Shown here: one piece after another, positions 8,851 to 17,793 of the stretch
Position numbering within the stretch: the stretch's first letter is position 1
Layout: every line of letters begins with the position of its first letter
Source: Planctomycetota bacterium
GTDB lineage: Bacteria; Planctomycetota; Planctomycetia; Pirellulales; Lacipirellulaceae
Direction of reading: 5' to 3'
Assembly: GCA_013152205.1 (NCBI GenBank)
Contig: JAADGV010000053.1
Location: forward strand, 62,001-126,000
Length of the DNA: 64,000 nt
Position numbers and translations under genes: made by a program
Notes under the pieces: generated by a model
The model's database searches: none
What the model was told of the DNA's origin: nothing
Seen by the model: the letters and a program-made list of their open reading frames with translations, nothing else

Positions 8851-8882
8851 TGTAGGGAACGCCCTCCGTGGCGTTCCCTACA
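8851..8882. repeat. Perfect 13-bp hairpin
   Basis: TGTAGGGAACGCC (8851-8863) and its exact reverse complement (8870-8882) with a 6-base loop, 36 bases past the dinG-like stop codon. No T run follows on either strand, so it is more likely a REP-type palindrome than an intrinsic terminator. A weaker hairpin (CTTAAAC/GTTTAAG) lies at 8772-8791 in the same gap. Confidence 0.75.
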
Positions 8883-8918
8883 ATCCGTTCTCGCGGGATT
8901 TTGCTGGGATAGGGTTCA

Positions 8919-10937
8919 TCACACTCTCACCTCGGCGTAGTCTAATTCCGTCACTCGACAATCGGGAAGCGACTCTAAAAAGATGCGGCCGTACGACTTG
9001 GTGTGGATGCGGGGATCTAGGATCACTACGCGGCCTCGGTCGCTACGGCTTCGGATTAGGCGGCCGAAGCCTTGCTTTAGTTTGAGAATCGCCTCGGGTA
9101 GTTGGTATTGCCGGAAAGGCTCGCCCCCGGCGGCGCGGATCGCTTCCAGCCGGGCTTCGGTCAAGGGTCGGTCGGGCACGCTGAATGGCAGTTTGGTGAT
9201 TATCACCAGTTGCAGGGCGTCGCCCGAGACGTCGACCCCTTGCCAAAAGCTGTCGGTCCCTAGCAGCACCGAGCGAGGATCTTTCTTGAACATCTCGACC
9301 ATTTGAGTACGAGGCGTGCCATCGGCTTGATTCAAGAGATTCAGATTGTTGGCCCGTAGCCAACTGGCCAATTTCGCACCAACGCGGCGCATCATCTCGT
9401 AGCTAGTGAACAGCACAAATGCGTGGCCATCGACTTCGCGGACAAACCGTTGGATTATTTCGATGCTGGCACGTTCGTAGGCATCGCGCTCGGCGCCCGG
9501 GTCGGGCATGCCACGCATGGTGATCAACTCGGCTTGCTCTTGGTAATCAAACGGGCTGTCGAGCCGCAGAGTTTCGCTTTTCACCAGCCCGATCCGTTCG
9601 CGGAAGAAGTCGAAGGATTCATTCTTGCCAACCGCCAGCGTTGCGCTGGTGAGTATCGCGGTGGGTACTTGATTGAAAAGCTGGTCGCGGAGCGCAGGGC
9701 CGATGTCAACCGGGGCAGCCGACAAGGTTAGCCGAGGCATTCCTCGCCGGGTTCGGTACGATTCGACCCAGTAAACGGCGGAATCGATCATCTGACGGTG
9801 CCAAGCGTTTAGTTCGCCACTTAGGCTAATCAGCCGATCGTGGGCGGCGATGAAATCTTGCCGATCGGTTTCTTCGCGCTGGGCGTCGCCAGCTCGCTTC
9901 AATTCGTGGGCCAACTTTTGTAGCTCGCCACTTAAATGATTGGCAATATCGAGCGGACTGCTCACGCGACCGTTGCTTGGCGCTTTTGCTTCGTGCCAAT
10001 CGAGCAAATCGGCAAAAAACTCGTCTGACACCACACGGCAACGATCGACCATTTGCTGTAAATCCAACATCTGGTGATGCACGAGCAAACCCTTCTGGGT
10101 TCGATCGTTGTACAGGCGACTCAGCACGTATTCGAGTTGCCCACTGGTGAGGCGAATGCCCATGTGGTCGGACGCGACCGACTCGATGTTGTGTGCCTCG
10201 TCGAGCACCACGACATCGTAGTCGGGCAGGATACTGACGCCTGATCGTCGCAAAGCCAAATCGCTAAAAAACAGGGCGTGATTGACAATCATCAGTTGGG
10301 CATGTTGAACTCGACGACGATCTTGATAGTAAAAGCACTTATTGTAGCTCGGGCAGCGGCGGCCCATGCAGTTGCCATGATCGCTGGCGATTTCGTCCCA
10401 AACCTGCGGCATCGGTCGGTAGGGCAAATCGCTGAGCGAGCCATCTGAAGTCGATTCGCTCCAGGTGCGAAGTTCACGTAGTTGCTCGTAAGGTTCGTGA
10501 TGGTCGAACAGGCTTTTGCTGCGCGACATCGCCTTTTCGAGACGCCGGAGGCTGACGTAATTGCGGCGACCTTTGACCAGTACCGCGGAAAATTCGCGGG
10601 GAATCACGCTGTTGAGCAACGGCAGGTCTTTGCGAATCAACTGCTCTTGCAAGCTGATGGTGTGCGTGGCGATGACCACTCGCACCGGTTTTTTTGGGGC
10701 CTTGTCGTCGTCCTGCGGCTTGGTTGCCGCCAGGATCGCGGGAACCAAGTACGAAAAACTCTTGCCAACACCGGTGCCGGCCTCGACCACCAAATGCTGC
10801 TTAGCGTCGATTGCCTTGGCAACCGCTTCGGCCATAGCCAATTGCTGCGGGCGCTGCTCGTAGTTCGCTAACCGACGAGCGATCGCGCCCTCAGGGCCCA
10901 GGATGTCGGTGACGGAAATCGTAGAAGAAGGTGGCAA
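8919..10937 (-). CDS. dinG: DinG/YoaA-type XPD-family DNA helicase
   Basis: 672-residue superfamily 2 helicase, expected to unwind DNA in the 5'-3' direction in repair or R-loop removal. Walker A is [10 protein letters not shown] (51-60), and the DEAH box is VVVLDEAHN (242-250). The arch holds an Fe-S type cysteine set (Cys190, Cys195, Cys201), but the first cluster cysteine expected in the KGRxNYxC element is serine ([11 protein letters not shown]), leaving three visible ligands. C-terminal helicase motifs are present ([22 protein letters not shown]). The gene follows thiG by about 37 bases. Family assignment is firm; DinG versus YoaA is not resolvable by eye. Confidence 0.9.
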   Translation of the reverse strand: MPPSSTISVTDILGPEGAIARRLANYEQRPQQLAMAEAVAKAIDAKQHLVVEAGTGVGKSFSYLVPAILAATKPQDDDKAPKKPVRVVIATHTISLQEQLIRKDLPLLNSVIPREFSAVLVKGRRNYVSLRRLEKAMSRSKSLFDHHEPYEQLRELRTWSESTSDGSLSDLPYRPMPQVWDEIASDHGNCMGRRCPSYNKCFYYQDRRRVQHAQLMIVNHALFFSDLALRRSGVSILPDYDVVVLDEAHNIESVASDHMGIRLTSGQLEYVLSRLYNDRTQKGLLVHHQMLDLQQMVDRCRVVSDEFFADLLDWHEAKAPSNGRVSSPLDIANHLSGELQKLAHELKRAGDAQREETDRQDFIAAHDRLISLSGELNAWHRQMIDSAVYWVESYRTRRGMPRLTLSAAPVDIGPALRDQLFNQVPTAILTSATLAVGKNESFDFFRERIGLVKSETLRLDSPFDYQEQAELITMRGMPDPGAERDAYERASIEIIQRFVREVDGHAFVLFTSYEMMRRVGAKLASWLRANNLNLLNQADGTPRTQMVEMFKKDPRSVLLGTDSFWQGVDVSGDALQLVIITKLPFSVPDRPLTEARLEAIRAAGGEPFRQYQLPEAILKLKQGFGRLIRSRSDRGRVVILDPRIHTKSYGRIFLESLPDCRVTELDYAEVRV

Positions 10938-10974
10938 GTTGGTTTTCTCAAGTCACGCTAAGCGCAATCCATTT

Positions 10975-11811
10975 CTATCGAGGCTTCGCGGTAAAGGTGC
11001 CTTCTTCGGGGCTGCTAGCCGTTGCGTATAGTTTCTTGGGAATCCGTCCTGCAAGGTACGCCAAACGTCCTGCCTCGGTGCCGTGCCGCATGGCGTCGGC
11101 CATCAGCAGCGGGTCTTGGGCGTGGGCGATGCCCGTGTTGAGCAAGACTCCATCGACACCGAGCTCCATTGCGTAGGTGACATCGCTTGCCGTCCCCACG
11201 CCTGCATCGACGATCACAGGATAGTTGGGGTCGCCCTCTTTGAGATACTCCAGGCAAATGCGAATGTTGTTGGGGTTGAGAACCCCTTGCCCCGATCCAA
11301 TCGGGCTACCGGCCGGCATCACGCTGGCGGCGCCTGCCTCTTTCAGTCGGCGGGCGACAATCGGGTCGTCGCTCGAATAACAAAGCACCTGAAACCCGTC
11401 GGCCACCAGTTGCTCGGTGGCCTCGATGGTTGCCACGGGATCGGGCAGCAAGGTTTTTGTGTCGCTGAGCACTTCGAGCTTCACCCAATCGGCACCCGGA
11501 TTTTCTATCCCGAGCAGAATCTCTCGGCCTAGCCGAGCCACCCGGACGGCATCTTCGGCTGAGAAGCAGCCGGCGGTGTTTGGCAGCAAGGTATAGCGGC
11601 TTGTGTCAATAAAATCAAGCAGGTTGTTGCCGTCTGCGTCGATCAATCGTTCGCGTCGTATGGCGACCGTGATGCAATCGGTGCCTGAGCGGTCGAGTGC
11701 CTCGCCCATCAGTTGGTAGCTGGCGTACTTGCCGGTACCAACGATCAAACGGCTGCGAAGCGAGTGTGTGCCGATGGTTAGTGTATCGGTGGTTGTGGTG
11801 TCGATGGACAT
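10975..11811 (-). CDS. thiG: Thiazole synthase ThiG
   Basis: 278-residue barrel enzyme that makes the thiazole phosphate ring of thiamine from deoxyxylulose phosphate, dehydroglycine and ThiS thiocarboxylate. The Schiff-base lysine is Lys111 in the ADWVKLEVL motif. The phosphate-binding segments [12 protein letters not shown] and [10 protein letters not shown] are intact. The gene lies 88 bases downstream of thiS, its sulfur-carrier partner, and is probably in the same transcript. No TPP riboswitch (THI box) could be recognised upstream of the pair. Confidence 0.97.
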   Translation of the reverse strand: MSIDTTTTDTLTIGTHSLRSRLIVGTGKYASYQLMGEALDRSGTDCITVAIRRERLIDADGNNLLDFIDTSRYTLLPNTAGCFSAEDAVRVARLGREILLGIENPGADWVKLEVLSDTKTLLPDPVATIEATEQLVADGFQVLCYSSDDPIVARRLKEAGAASVMPAGSPIGSGQGVLNPNNIRICLEYLKEGDPNYPVIVDAGVGTASDVTYAMELGVDGVLLNTGIAHAQDPLLMADAMRHGTEAGRLAYLAGRIPKKLYATASSPEEGTFTAKPR

Positions 11812-11899
11812 TCGATTGTGTTTCGCTTTCTGGCGGTGTTCCGGTGATTCGTAGAATCGCGGCTAGGTATGAATTGCGATCTCGGAGTTTTGCAATGGT

Positions 11900-12100
11900 T
11901 TAGCCACCTCCGACGAGGGTGACAACTTCGAGACGGTCGCCCTCGGCGAGAATCGCCTCAGCGTGCTTGGCACGAGGAACGAGTTGCAAGTTGCGTTCGA
12001 CGGCCAGGGTGCGAGGATCGAGTTCTAGTTGTTCGAGCAATTGCGCAATGGTTGCCCCCTCGACTAATTCTCGATCCTCTCCATTGACTTGCACTAGCAT
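11900..12100 (-). CDS. thiS: Sulfur carrier protein ThiS
   Basis: 66-residue ubiquitin-like sulfur carrier. Its C-terminus (VVTLVGGG) ends in the Gly-Gly that is adenylated and thiocarboxylated before sulfur transfer to ThiG. The N-terminal [12 protein letters not shown] strand is typical. It starts 9 bases after the preceding hypothetical gene and precedes thiG. ThiF and ThiH/ThiO are not in view. Confidence 0.93.
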   Translation of the reverse strand: MLVQVNGEDRELVEGATIAQLLEQLELDPRTLAVERNLQLVPRAKHAEAILAEGDRLEVVTLVGGG

Positions 12101-12109
12101 CGTTTTGCC

Positions 12110-12634
12110 TTACTCATCTCGAACAAAGGTAGTACGGAAAGCGCCTCCCGCAATATGGATGAGAGAAGCCTTCTGGAGTTCGCCCTTCGCATTCAGGCTT
12201 GTATTGAACGGCAAGGCGTAAGAATGAACTTCGCCACTTGTGGCCTCGGCGATGTAGATCAAACTATCGCCAAGCTGCGTGTTGCCCCGCCCTCGCGGCA
12301 AGTCGGCCGCGCCGGTGACCATCAGGTACTTTGGGTTCTTGGAAAGGCTTTCGAAGTCGGCCTGGATATTGTGCTCGAAGAGCGACGTAAATTGGCCTGT
12401 CCGTCGGCTGACAACGGCAGCACGTAAATCGCCTGTGAGAAAGTCGAGAAAGTAAAATGCCTCGAGTCCATTCGCAGCAAACCCAGTGGCAATCGCAAAG
12501 TTGCTTTCGCCGTGGGTGGCGGTGGCTTGCACCGAGCTACCCTGTCCAATACCAAACCAACTAGCGGCTATCACCACGCCAACAAAGGCGCCTAGCACCA
12601 ACATCGCCGCATGGTTGCAAATTCGCTGCACCAT
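12110..12634 (-). CDS. Conserved hypothetical protein with N-terminal membrane anchor
   Basis: 174 residues. The start at 12634 is chosen for its Shine-Dalgarno (AGGAGA, 6-nt spacer) and because it opens directly into a hydrophobic segment (residues 7-27, HAAMLVLGAFVGVVIAASWF) that would be a signal or anchor. The rest is a compact globular domain with beta-strand-rich motifs (FYFLDFLTGDLRAAVVS, KYLMVTGAADLPRG, SLIYIAEATSGEVHSYALPF) that resemble blades of a propeller-like or lipoprotein fold, but no family is recognised. It lies 9 bases upstream of thiS, so it is probably the first gene of that transcript, although no link to thiamine is evident. Confidence 0.75.
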   Translation of the reverse strand: MVQRICNHAAMLVLGAFVGVVIAASWFGIGQGSSVQATATHGESNFAIATGFAANGLEAFYFLDFLTGDLRAAVVSRRTGQFTSLFEHNIQADFESLSKNPKYLMVTGAADLPRGRGNTQLGDSLIYIAEATSGEVHSYALPFNTSLNAKGELQKASLIHIAGGAFRTTFVRDE

Positions 12635-12778
12635 CGCTCTTCTCCTGTTTCGATTGACAAAAGAGGGGGCAGCACACCGAAGCTGGCCCCAGAACCCCAA
12701 TCGTACCGATTCGTCGGGAGAGAATCCAGGAGCAAAGCCTATTCTCAGGGCCGTTCACTCAATCGAAGTTGGGTATTC

Positions 12779-12851
12779 TTGTGAGAGGCGTCTTCTGACG
12801 CCGAAAGTCGCAAATCATCGACACGATCGGCGTCGGAGACGCCTCCCACAA
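12779..12851. repeat. Imperfect inverted repeat of about 25-bp arms
   Basis: TTGTGAGAGGCGTCTTCTGA and onward (12779-12804) is the near reverse complement of 12827-12851. The arms TGTGGGAGGCGTC/GACGCCTCCCACA flank a 22-base loop. It lies between the YugP-type gene (ends 12911) and the next minus-strand gene, where it could act as a transcript-end hairpin or be a dispersed palindrome. Confidence 0.65.
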
Positions 12852-12910
12852 AAACTAGTCGAAGAAGAATAAGTCCGGCGGGTAGAGCAAGCCGAACGCT
12901 CAGACGCAGC

Positions 12911-13609
12911 TTAATCGCGGCTACCAGCATATCGCATGATGTAGTACAGCAGGGTAAGAACGGCCTGTAGTGTGGCAGCAACATAGGTCCAGGCGGCCGC
13001 GTTGAGCACGCGGTTGACGTAAACCATGTCCTGGTCGGCAACGATCCCATGCTCGGTCAATAGCCGTTTGGCTCGGGCGCTGGCGTCGAATTCTACGGGG
13101 AGATTGACCAGTTGGAAAGCAACCACACAGGCGAACGCTGCAATGCCGACAAGCAGCATGGTCTCACCAATCGCAATTTGAGCGTACAACAATCCGAGAC
13201 CGCCCATAACAAGCAGCGAGCTTATGTTGCCGCCAAAACTGGCTACGGGCACAGCCGCATTGCGAATAACCAGCGGAACGTAGTTATGTGCATCTTGCAA
13301 AGCATGACCTGCTTCGTGGGCAGCAATACCGACAGCGGCTGTCGTGCGTGCTCCGTAGACGTCCTGGCTGAGACGCAAAACCTTGTCGCGTGGGTCGTAG
13401 TGGTCGCTGAGCTGCCCAGGGATTTGCTCGATACCAACATTCTGTAGCCCTGCTGCATCGAGGATATGCCGTGCGGCAGCTGCGCCACTTAGCGGCACGG
13501 ACACCTGTTGGGCTTGGGCAAACGTCGTCTTAACCCGCCTTTGAGCCCAAAAAGCCAACAGCATGGCCGGAGCAATGTAAAGAATATACGTAAAGTCAAA
13601 GTACATCAT
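12911..13609 (-). CDS. YugP-type neutral zinc metallopeptidase
   Basis: 232-residue membrane zinc peptidase of the YugP/Zn_peptidase_2 family. The zinc motif HEAGH is at residues 98-102 (GIAAHEAGHALQDAHNY). Hydrophobic helices flank it: residues 6-22 and several after 110. The start is placed at the tandem ATG-ATG at 13609 (MMYFDFTYILY), as in family members; the longer frame to 13654 adds an atypical polar tail. Physiological substrate is unknown. It is separated from mqnE by a 240-base gap containing a REP-like repeat, so it is likely its own unit. Confidence 0.9.
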   Translation of the reverse strand: MMYFDFTYILYIAPAMLLAFWAQRRVKTTFAQAQQVSVPLSGAAAARHILDAAGLQNVGIEQIPGQLSDHYDPRDKVLRLSQDVYGARTTAAVGIAAHEAGHALQDAHNYVPLVIRNAAVPVASFGGNISSLLVMGGLGLLYAQIAIGETMLLVGIAAFACVVAFQLVNLPVEFDASARAKRLLTEHGIVADQDMVYVNRVLNAAAWTYVAATLQAVLTLLYYIMRYAGSRD

Positions 13610-13707
13610 TTTTGTATTACCTGGGCTGTCATTAAGTCTGTGAAGAGCTATCACAGAGGGCTAGAGCGTTTTATTTTTTTCAGCGACGGGCGTTTTCACT
13701 GTTCTAG

Positions 13708-13730
13708 GTGGCGTGGCCGCCACCGCTAAC
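13708..13730 (-). repeat. Polar REP-like repeat, copy b
   Basis: Minus-strand core GTTAGCGGTGGCGGCCACGC, matching the family consensus exactly, 118 bases past the mqnE stop codon. The flanking AACAGTGAAAA also matches the family flank. Confidence 0.8.
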
Positions 13731-13847
13731 GACTTCCGCGCAGAACCAATGGCTACCGGTTCTCCTACGCAAAATGCTACTGCTGGGTTCGCTAAGCGGC
13801 AAGCCGAATTGTGGATCGTGTTGGAAATATGCCTTATTTTCAGCGTG

Positions 13848-14984
13848 TTACGTCTGGGCGGCGATTGCTTCGCCTGTTTGCCAGCCTGAGCCATCGCGCT
13901 CGACCCGGTTGTAAAGCGTATCCCGCTCGACTGGGTCTCGGCCTGTTTCTGCGATTAGTCGGCGCATCTCCTCAACGCTTAGCACCTCGGGCGTTTCGGC
14001 CCCTGCGTCGTGGTAGATAAGTTCGTGTCGAACGGTCCCGTCGATGTCGTCGGCTCCGTACGATAAAGCAATCTGAGCCGTGCCGATGCCGAGCATGATC
14101 CAATAGGCTTTAATGTGTGGCACGTTGTCGAGCATCAGTCGGCTGATGGCCATGGTGCGCAGGTCCATCAAACCCGTGGGCTTGGGGATGTGACTGAGGC
14201 CCGTATTCTCGGGATGGAAAGCCAACGGGATGAAGGTCTGCAAGCCGCCCGTTTCGTCCTGCAATTCTCGCAAGCGAACTAGGTGATCGATGCGGTGATA
14301 CGACTGCTCGATATGCCCGTAGAGCATCGTGCAGTTCGAACGTAGGCCCAGTTCGTGGGCTGTTCGGTGAGTATCGAACCAACGGCTGGAGTCGGCTTTG
14401 TGCTCGCAGATTTGGTTGCGTACTTCAGGATGAAAAATCTCGGCCCCACCGCCGGGCAAACTTCCCAGCCCCGCCTCGATCATATCTTCCAACACCCAGC
14501 TGGTCGATTTATTGGTCTGCCGAACAAACCAATCGATCTCGACAGGCGTCCAGGCTTTGAGATGCAGCGTCGGGTAGTTTTTGTGAAGTAAACTGATAAT
14601 GTTGCGGTACCACTCGTACTTGGCTTGGTGGTGCAACCCGCCGACGATGTGCATCTCGGTCGAACCAGCGTCCACGGCTTCCTGCCCACGGGCGAGAATC
14701 TGGTCGTCCATCATCGCGTAGCCTTTGGCATCGCGCAGGTCGGAACGAAAAGCGCAAAACGTGCAGCGATAAACGCAAATGTTCGTCGGGTTCAGGTGGG
14801 TGTTGATGTTGTAGTAGGCATCGTTGCCGTTCTTGCGTTCGCGAACCAGATTGGCCAGTTCGCCCAATTCGGGCAGCGGAACGTCCTCGTTATAGAGCAA
14901 CACCCCGTCGTCGAGCGAAAGCCGCTCACCGGCCTCGACTTTCTCGCGTATCGGTTGCAGAATTGGTGATGATGTACGTAGCAT
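13848..14984 (-). CDS. mqnE: Aminofutalosine synthase MqnE
   Basis: 378-residue radical SAM enzyme that joins the MqnA product to adenosine in the futalosine route to menaquinone. The [4Fe-4S] motif CxxxCxxC is Cys70-Cys74-Cys77 (ICVYRCTFCAF). The characteristic GGLHHQAKYEWY, LPGGGAEIF and PLAFHPENTGL segments are present. The start is put at the ATG at 14984 (MLRTSSPIL); the open frame continues upstream to 15065, but that extension is made of a dispersed repeat (15011-15040). The gene heads toward mqnP, ubiX and ubiE upstream on the same strand, which together form a menaquinone set. Confidence 0.95.
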   Translation of the reverse strand: MLRTSSPILQPIREKVEAGERLSLDDGVLLYNEDVPLPELGELANLVRERKNGNDAYYNINTHLNPTNICVYRCTFCAFRSDLRDAKGYAMMDDQILARGQEAVDAGSTEMHIVGGLHHQAKYEWYRNIISLLHKNYPTLHLKAWTPVEIDWFVRQTNKSTSWVLEDMIEAGLGSLPGGGAEIFHPEVRNQICEHKADSSRWFDTHRTAHELGLRSNCTMLYGHIEQSYHRIDHLVRLRELQDETGGLQTFIPLAFHPENTGLSHIPKPTGLMDLRTMAISRLMLDNVPHIKAYWIMLGIGTAQIALSYGADDIDGTVRHELIYHDAGAETPEVLSVEEMRRLIAETGRDPVERDTLYNRVERDGSGWQTGEAIAAQT

Positions 14985-15010
14985 ACGATTGAAAAATTTA
15001 GATTGTGGAT

Positions 15011-15040
15011 TCCCAGCCGCGATGCCACGCATCGCAAGGC
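15011..15040. repeat. Dispersed repeat, inverted relative to 16068-16098
   Basis: Contains CGATGCCACGCATCGCAAGG; the reverse complement occurs at 16068-16098 with one mismatch. Both copies are also next to GATTGAAAAA (here at 14988, separated by a short insertion). The pair flanks the mqnP gene in opposite orientations. The core GATGCCACGCATC is itself nearly palindromic. Confidence 0.75.
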
Positions 15041-15145
15041 GTCCCCGCATTATCACAGCGTCCACAGCTGAGCCTGGGGAAACCGCGGCTTCCGCCTGCG
15101 GCTAGAACAGAAACCTGTGACTTTGCGGTTCTCGCCGTCGCATTA

Positions 15146-16060
15146 TCACCCAGCGCCTAGCCATAGGTCTAGGGTGCCAACCGCGAGTAATCCCAAGCTG
15201 ATCACTGCGTTTACGTTAAAAAATGCTGCATTGACCCTATCGAGATCGTCGGGACGTACCAAAGCGTGCTCGTAAATAAGCAACACGGCAACTACCGCGA
15301 CTGCGATGCCGTACAGCAACCCGAACGGCGGGTAAACCAGCAGCAAGATGCCCAGCAGAACGACGGTGGTCGCGTGGCATACGGCTGCTAGGCGCAACGC
15401 TCCGGCAATTCCCAAGCGAGTCGGGATGCTGCGTAGCTTGGCCTCACGGTCGAATTGGTAATCTTGGCAAGCGTAAATCATGTCGAAACCGGCGACCCAG
15501 GCTAGTACGGCTCCGCCTAGTACTAGTGCTGGGAGCAGGTCCCCGGGGTGCTGAAGCACGACCTCGCCTCGGATGGCGATCCAGGCGGCGATGGGGGATA
15601 GGGCTAGTGCCGTGCCTAGCCAAAAATGGGCTAGCGAAGTGAAACGCTTGGTGTAGCTGTAGCCGCATAAGAATGCTAGCACTGGTATGCTTAGGAAGAG
15701 TGGTAGGCGGTTGGGTAGGAATAGTAGGGTGCTGGTGATGAAGGCTAAGCCGCAAGCGACGGTGAATGTGGTGACTTGGGTGGTGCTTAGGATGCCTGCG
15801 GGTAAATGCCGGGCTGCGGTGCGTGGATTTCCCGCGTCGATTTTTCGGTCGGCTAAGCGATTGAATGCCATTGCTGCGCTGCGGGCGGTGACCATGCAAA
15901 GCAGGATGCCGAGGAGTTCTTGCCAGCGCCATGCGTGAGGGGGATTCTCTAGGGCCTGCATTCGCCATGCCATCATTGCTGCCAATAGCGCAAACGGGAG
16001 CGCGAAGACGGTGTGGCTAAAGCGGATTAGTGACAGGAGGTGGCGGATGGTTGCGAGCAT
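15146..16060 (-). CDS. mqnP: UbiA-family prenyltransferase, probable MqnP
   Basis: 304-residue integral membrane prenyltransferase with about eight helices. Both magnesium/diphosphate motifs are present: NRLADRKID (67-75) and the DYQFDREAKLRSIPTRLG segment near residue 195-212. In organisms using futalosine, such an enzyme attaches the polyprenyl chain to 1,4-dihydroxy-6-naphthoate; that assignment rests on its position between mqnE and ubiX/ubiE. By sequence alone it could also be a 4-hydroxybenzoate prenyltransferase. It is flanked by inverted copies of a dispersed repeat. Confidence 0.88.
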   Translation of the reverse strand: MLATIRHLLSLIRFSHTVFALPFALLAAMMAWRMQALENPPHAWRWQELLGILLCMVTARSAAMAFNRLADRKIDAGNPRTAARHLPAGILSTTQVTTFTVACGLAFITSTLLFLPNRLPLFLSIPVLAFLCGYSYTKRFTSLAHFWLGTALALSPIAAWIAIRGEVVLQHPGDLLPALVLGGAVLAWVAGFDMIYACQDYQFDREAKLRSIPTRLGIAGALRLAAVCHATTVVLLGILLLVYPPFGLLYGIAVAVVAVLLIYEHALVRPDDLDRVNAAFFNVNAVISLGLLAVGTLDLWLGAG

Positions 16061-16067
16061 GGTGGTG

Positions 16068-16098
16068 GCCTTGCGATGCGTGGCATCGTGGCTGGGGA
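16068..16098. repeat. Dispersed repeat, inverted copy of 15011-15040
   Basis: Reverse complement of the repeat at 15011-15040 (core CCTTGCGATGCGTGGCATCG), followed by GGGGATTTTTCAATC, which is the complement of the GATTGAAAAA flank of the other copy. It starts 8 bases upstream of the mqnP start codon. Confidence 0.75.
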
Positions 16099-16140
16099 TT
16101 TTTCAATCGGCCTTCGGCTTTCCGCTTTCTGCTTTCGTTC

Positions 16141-16830
16141 TCATTCCTCTCCCCAGCGTTTCATCAGGCAGTTATCGACGCCGAGTTGGTCGCAAATTCG
16201 AGACACCATGAAATCGACCAAGTCGCGGACCGTTGTCACTCCGTGATACCAGCCCGGCGAGGCAGGCATTACCACGGCACCGGCTTCGGTAGCGCGACGC
16301 ATGTTTTCGATGTGTGGGACCGAGAGCGGCGTTTCGCGAGTCACGACCACCAATCGGCGGCGTTCTTTTAGGTGGACTTCGGCGGCGCGTTGGATGAGAT
16401 TGCTTGCCGAGCCGTGAGCTATCGCGCTGAGCGTTGTACCCGAGCAGGGGCAGACAACCATGCCCTCGGTAAGAAAGGTGCCGCTGGCAATGGGTGACTT
16501 GAAATCCTGATAGTGGTGGTAAGTCAATTCGCCAATTCGACCGGCTTCGACCGACAGCACATTGCTATCGGCGGAGCCAATGCCGGCGTTGGCTTGCAGG
16601 AGTTGGATCTTGCTATCCTCAGCCGCTGCCACGTCGTCGAGCATTAGGCTCGACGCCTTGAACTTTTTTAGGTTGACCTTGAGATTCATCTCTTCGTCGA
16701 GAACTTCTGCTCCGCTGGGGCTGATCGAGAGGTAGACATCGTGGCCGGTCGCAAGCAGCACTTCGATCAAGCGGATGGAATAGACGGCACCGCTCGCGCC
16801 AGTAATCCCTACACATACATTTTTTGGCAT
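16141..16830 (-). CDS. ubiX: UbiX-type flavin prenyltransferase
   Basis: 229-residue flavoprotein expected to prenylate FMN to make the cofactor of UbiD-type decarboxylases; in futalosine organisms a UbiX/UbiD pair (MqnM/L type) decarboxylates the naphthoate. The N-terminal GITGASGAVYSIRL is the family phosphate/FMN-binding motif, and PCSGTTLSAIAHGSASNLIQ is the conserved mid-domain loop. A 20-residue insertion around residues 63-80 (DDVAAAEDSKIQLLQ) is longer than in E. coli UbiX. It lies 24 bases from ubiE and 80 from mqnP. No ubiD is in the window. Confidence 0.92.
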   Translation of the reverse strand: MPKNVCVGITGASGAVYSIRLIEVLLATGHDVYLSISPSGAEVLDEEMNLKVNLKKFKASSLMLDDVAAAEDSKIQLLQANAGIGSADSNVLSVEAGRIGELTYHHYQDFKSPIASGTFLTEGMVVCPCSGTTLSAIAHGSASNLIQRAAEVHLKERRRLVVVTRETPLSVPHIENMRRATEAGAVVMPASPGWYHGVTTVRDLVDFMVSRICDQLGVDNCLMKRWGEE

Positions 16831-16854
16831 TCTGGTCTATTGCTCCTACGCGGC

Positions 16855-17580
16855 CTACTCGGTGTTTCCAGCTTTTGTTCCAACATAAAGCGTAGCGACG
16901 CCCAAAGTAAGACCTTGGTAGGTGACGTCGGTCAGCCCCGCCTCGTTCATCATACCGGCTAGCTCGTCGTCCTGCGGGAACTCGCCTACGCTATTGGGCA
17001 GGTATTGGTAGGCCCCCTGGGCGTTGCGGGCTAGTAACTGGCCAATTCGAGGTAACACGTTGCGGAAGTACCAGCCGTAGATGGCCTTGAATGGTTGCCA
17101 GGTGGGCGTTGAAAACTCTAATACGGCTACTCGACCGCCGGGGGTGCATACTCGGGTCATCTCGGCTAAGCCGCGAGCGGTGTTTGCTACGTTTCTTAGG
17201 CCAAATGCTACACAGACGATTTGGAACTGATCGCTGGCAAGCGGAATCTGTTGGGCGTCGGCTTCGATAAATTCGATTTGGCTGTCGGCGGCATCTCCTT
17301 TTTTTCGACCGATGGCGAGCATCTCGTGGCAGAAGTCGGCCGCCACGATTCTCGCCTGACCGCCGACGGCCCGATCGTAGGCCAAAGCCAGGTCGCCCGT
17401 GCCGGTACACATATCCAGGATGTTGTCGCCTGCCTTGGGGGGCACGGTACGTACGGTCCGCCATCGCCAGTACCGGTCGACATTCAGCGACAACAGGTGG
17501 TTGAGAAAATCGTACTGCCCTGCGATCTCCCCAAACATCTTCCGCACACGCGGGCCAGATTTGTCAACGGTCGTACTCAT
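16855..17580 (-). CDS. ubiE: Demethylmenaquinone methyltransferase UbiE/MenG
   Basis: 241-residue class I SAM-dependent methyltransferase for the last step of menaquinone synthesis. The SAM-binding motif is NILDMCTGTGDLAL, and the family signatures GEIAGQYDFLNHLLSLNVD and VAFGLRNVANTARGLAEM are clear. It is the first gene of the minus-strand set ubiE-ubiX-mqnP-mqnE; spacing to ubiX is short (24 bases), supporting co-transcription. Confidence 0.96.
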   Translation of the reverse strand: MSTTVDKSGPRVRKMFGEIAGQYDFLNHLLSLNVDRYWRWRTVRTVPPKAGDNILDMCTGTGDLALAYDRAVGGQARIVAADFCHEMLAIGRKKGDAADSQIEFIEADAQQIPLASDQFQIVCVAFGLRNVANTARGLAEMTRVCTPGGRVAVLEFSTPTWQPFKAIYGWYFRNVLPRIGQLLARNAQGAYQYLPNSVGEFPQDDELAGMMNEAGLTDVTYQGLTLGVATLYVGTKAGNTE

Positions 17581-17793
17581 GTTGGATCGCTATCAGGGGG
17601 GGGATACGGAATCGGAATAGAGCGGGTCCTATCCGGGACTGCCAGTATCGCAGTAGAATGCGTCTCTTGCTAGCGCTAACCGTTCTTTGCTGCTCGGCTT
17701 TATCTGGGGGGTGGCGTTTTTTGGTGGGGGACGGCCTTGCGGCCAACGCTAACGAATTTTTATTCCGCATTCCGAAATCCCAATTCCGCATTC

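Noticed and set aside
12101-12910. TPP riboswitch upstream of thiS/thiG
   Set aside because: No THI-box-like CUGAGA...ACCUGA pattern was found before thiS, the upstream gene or thiG.
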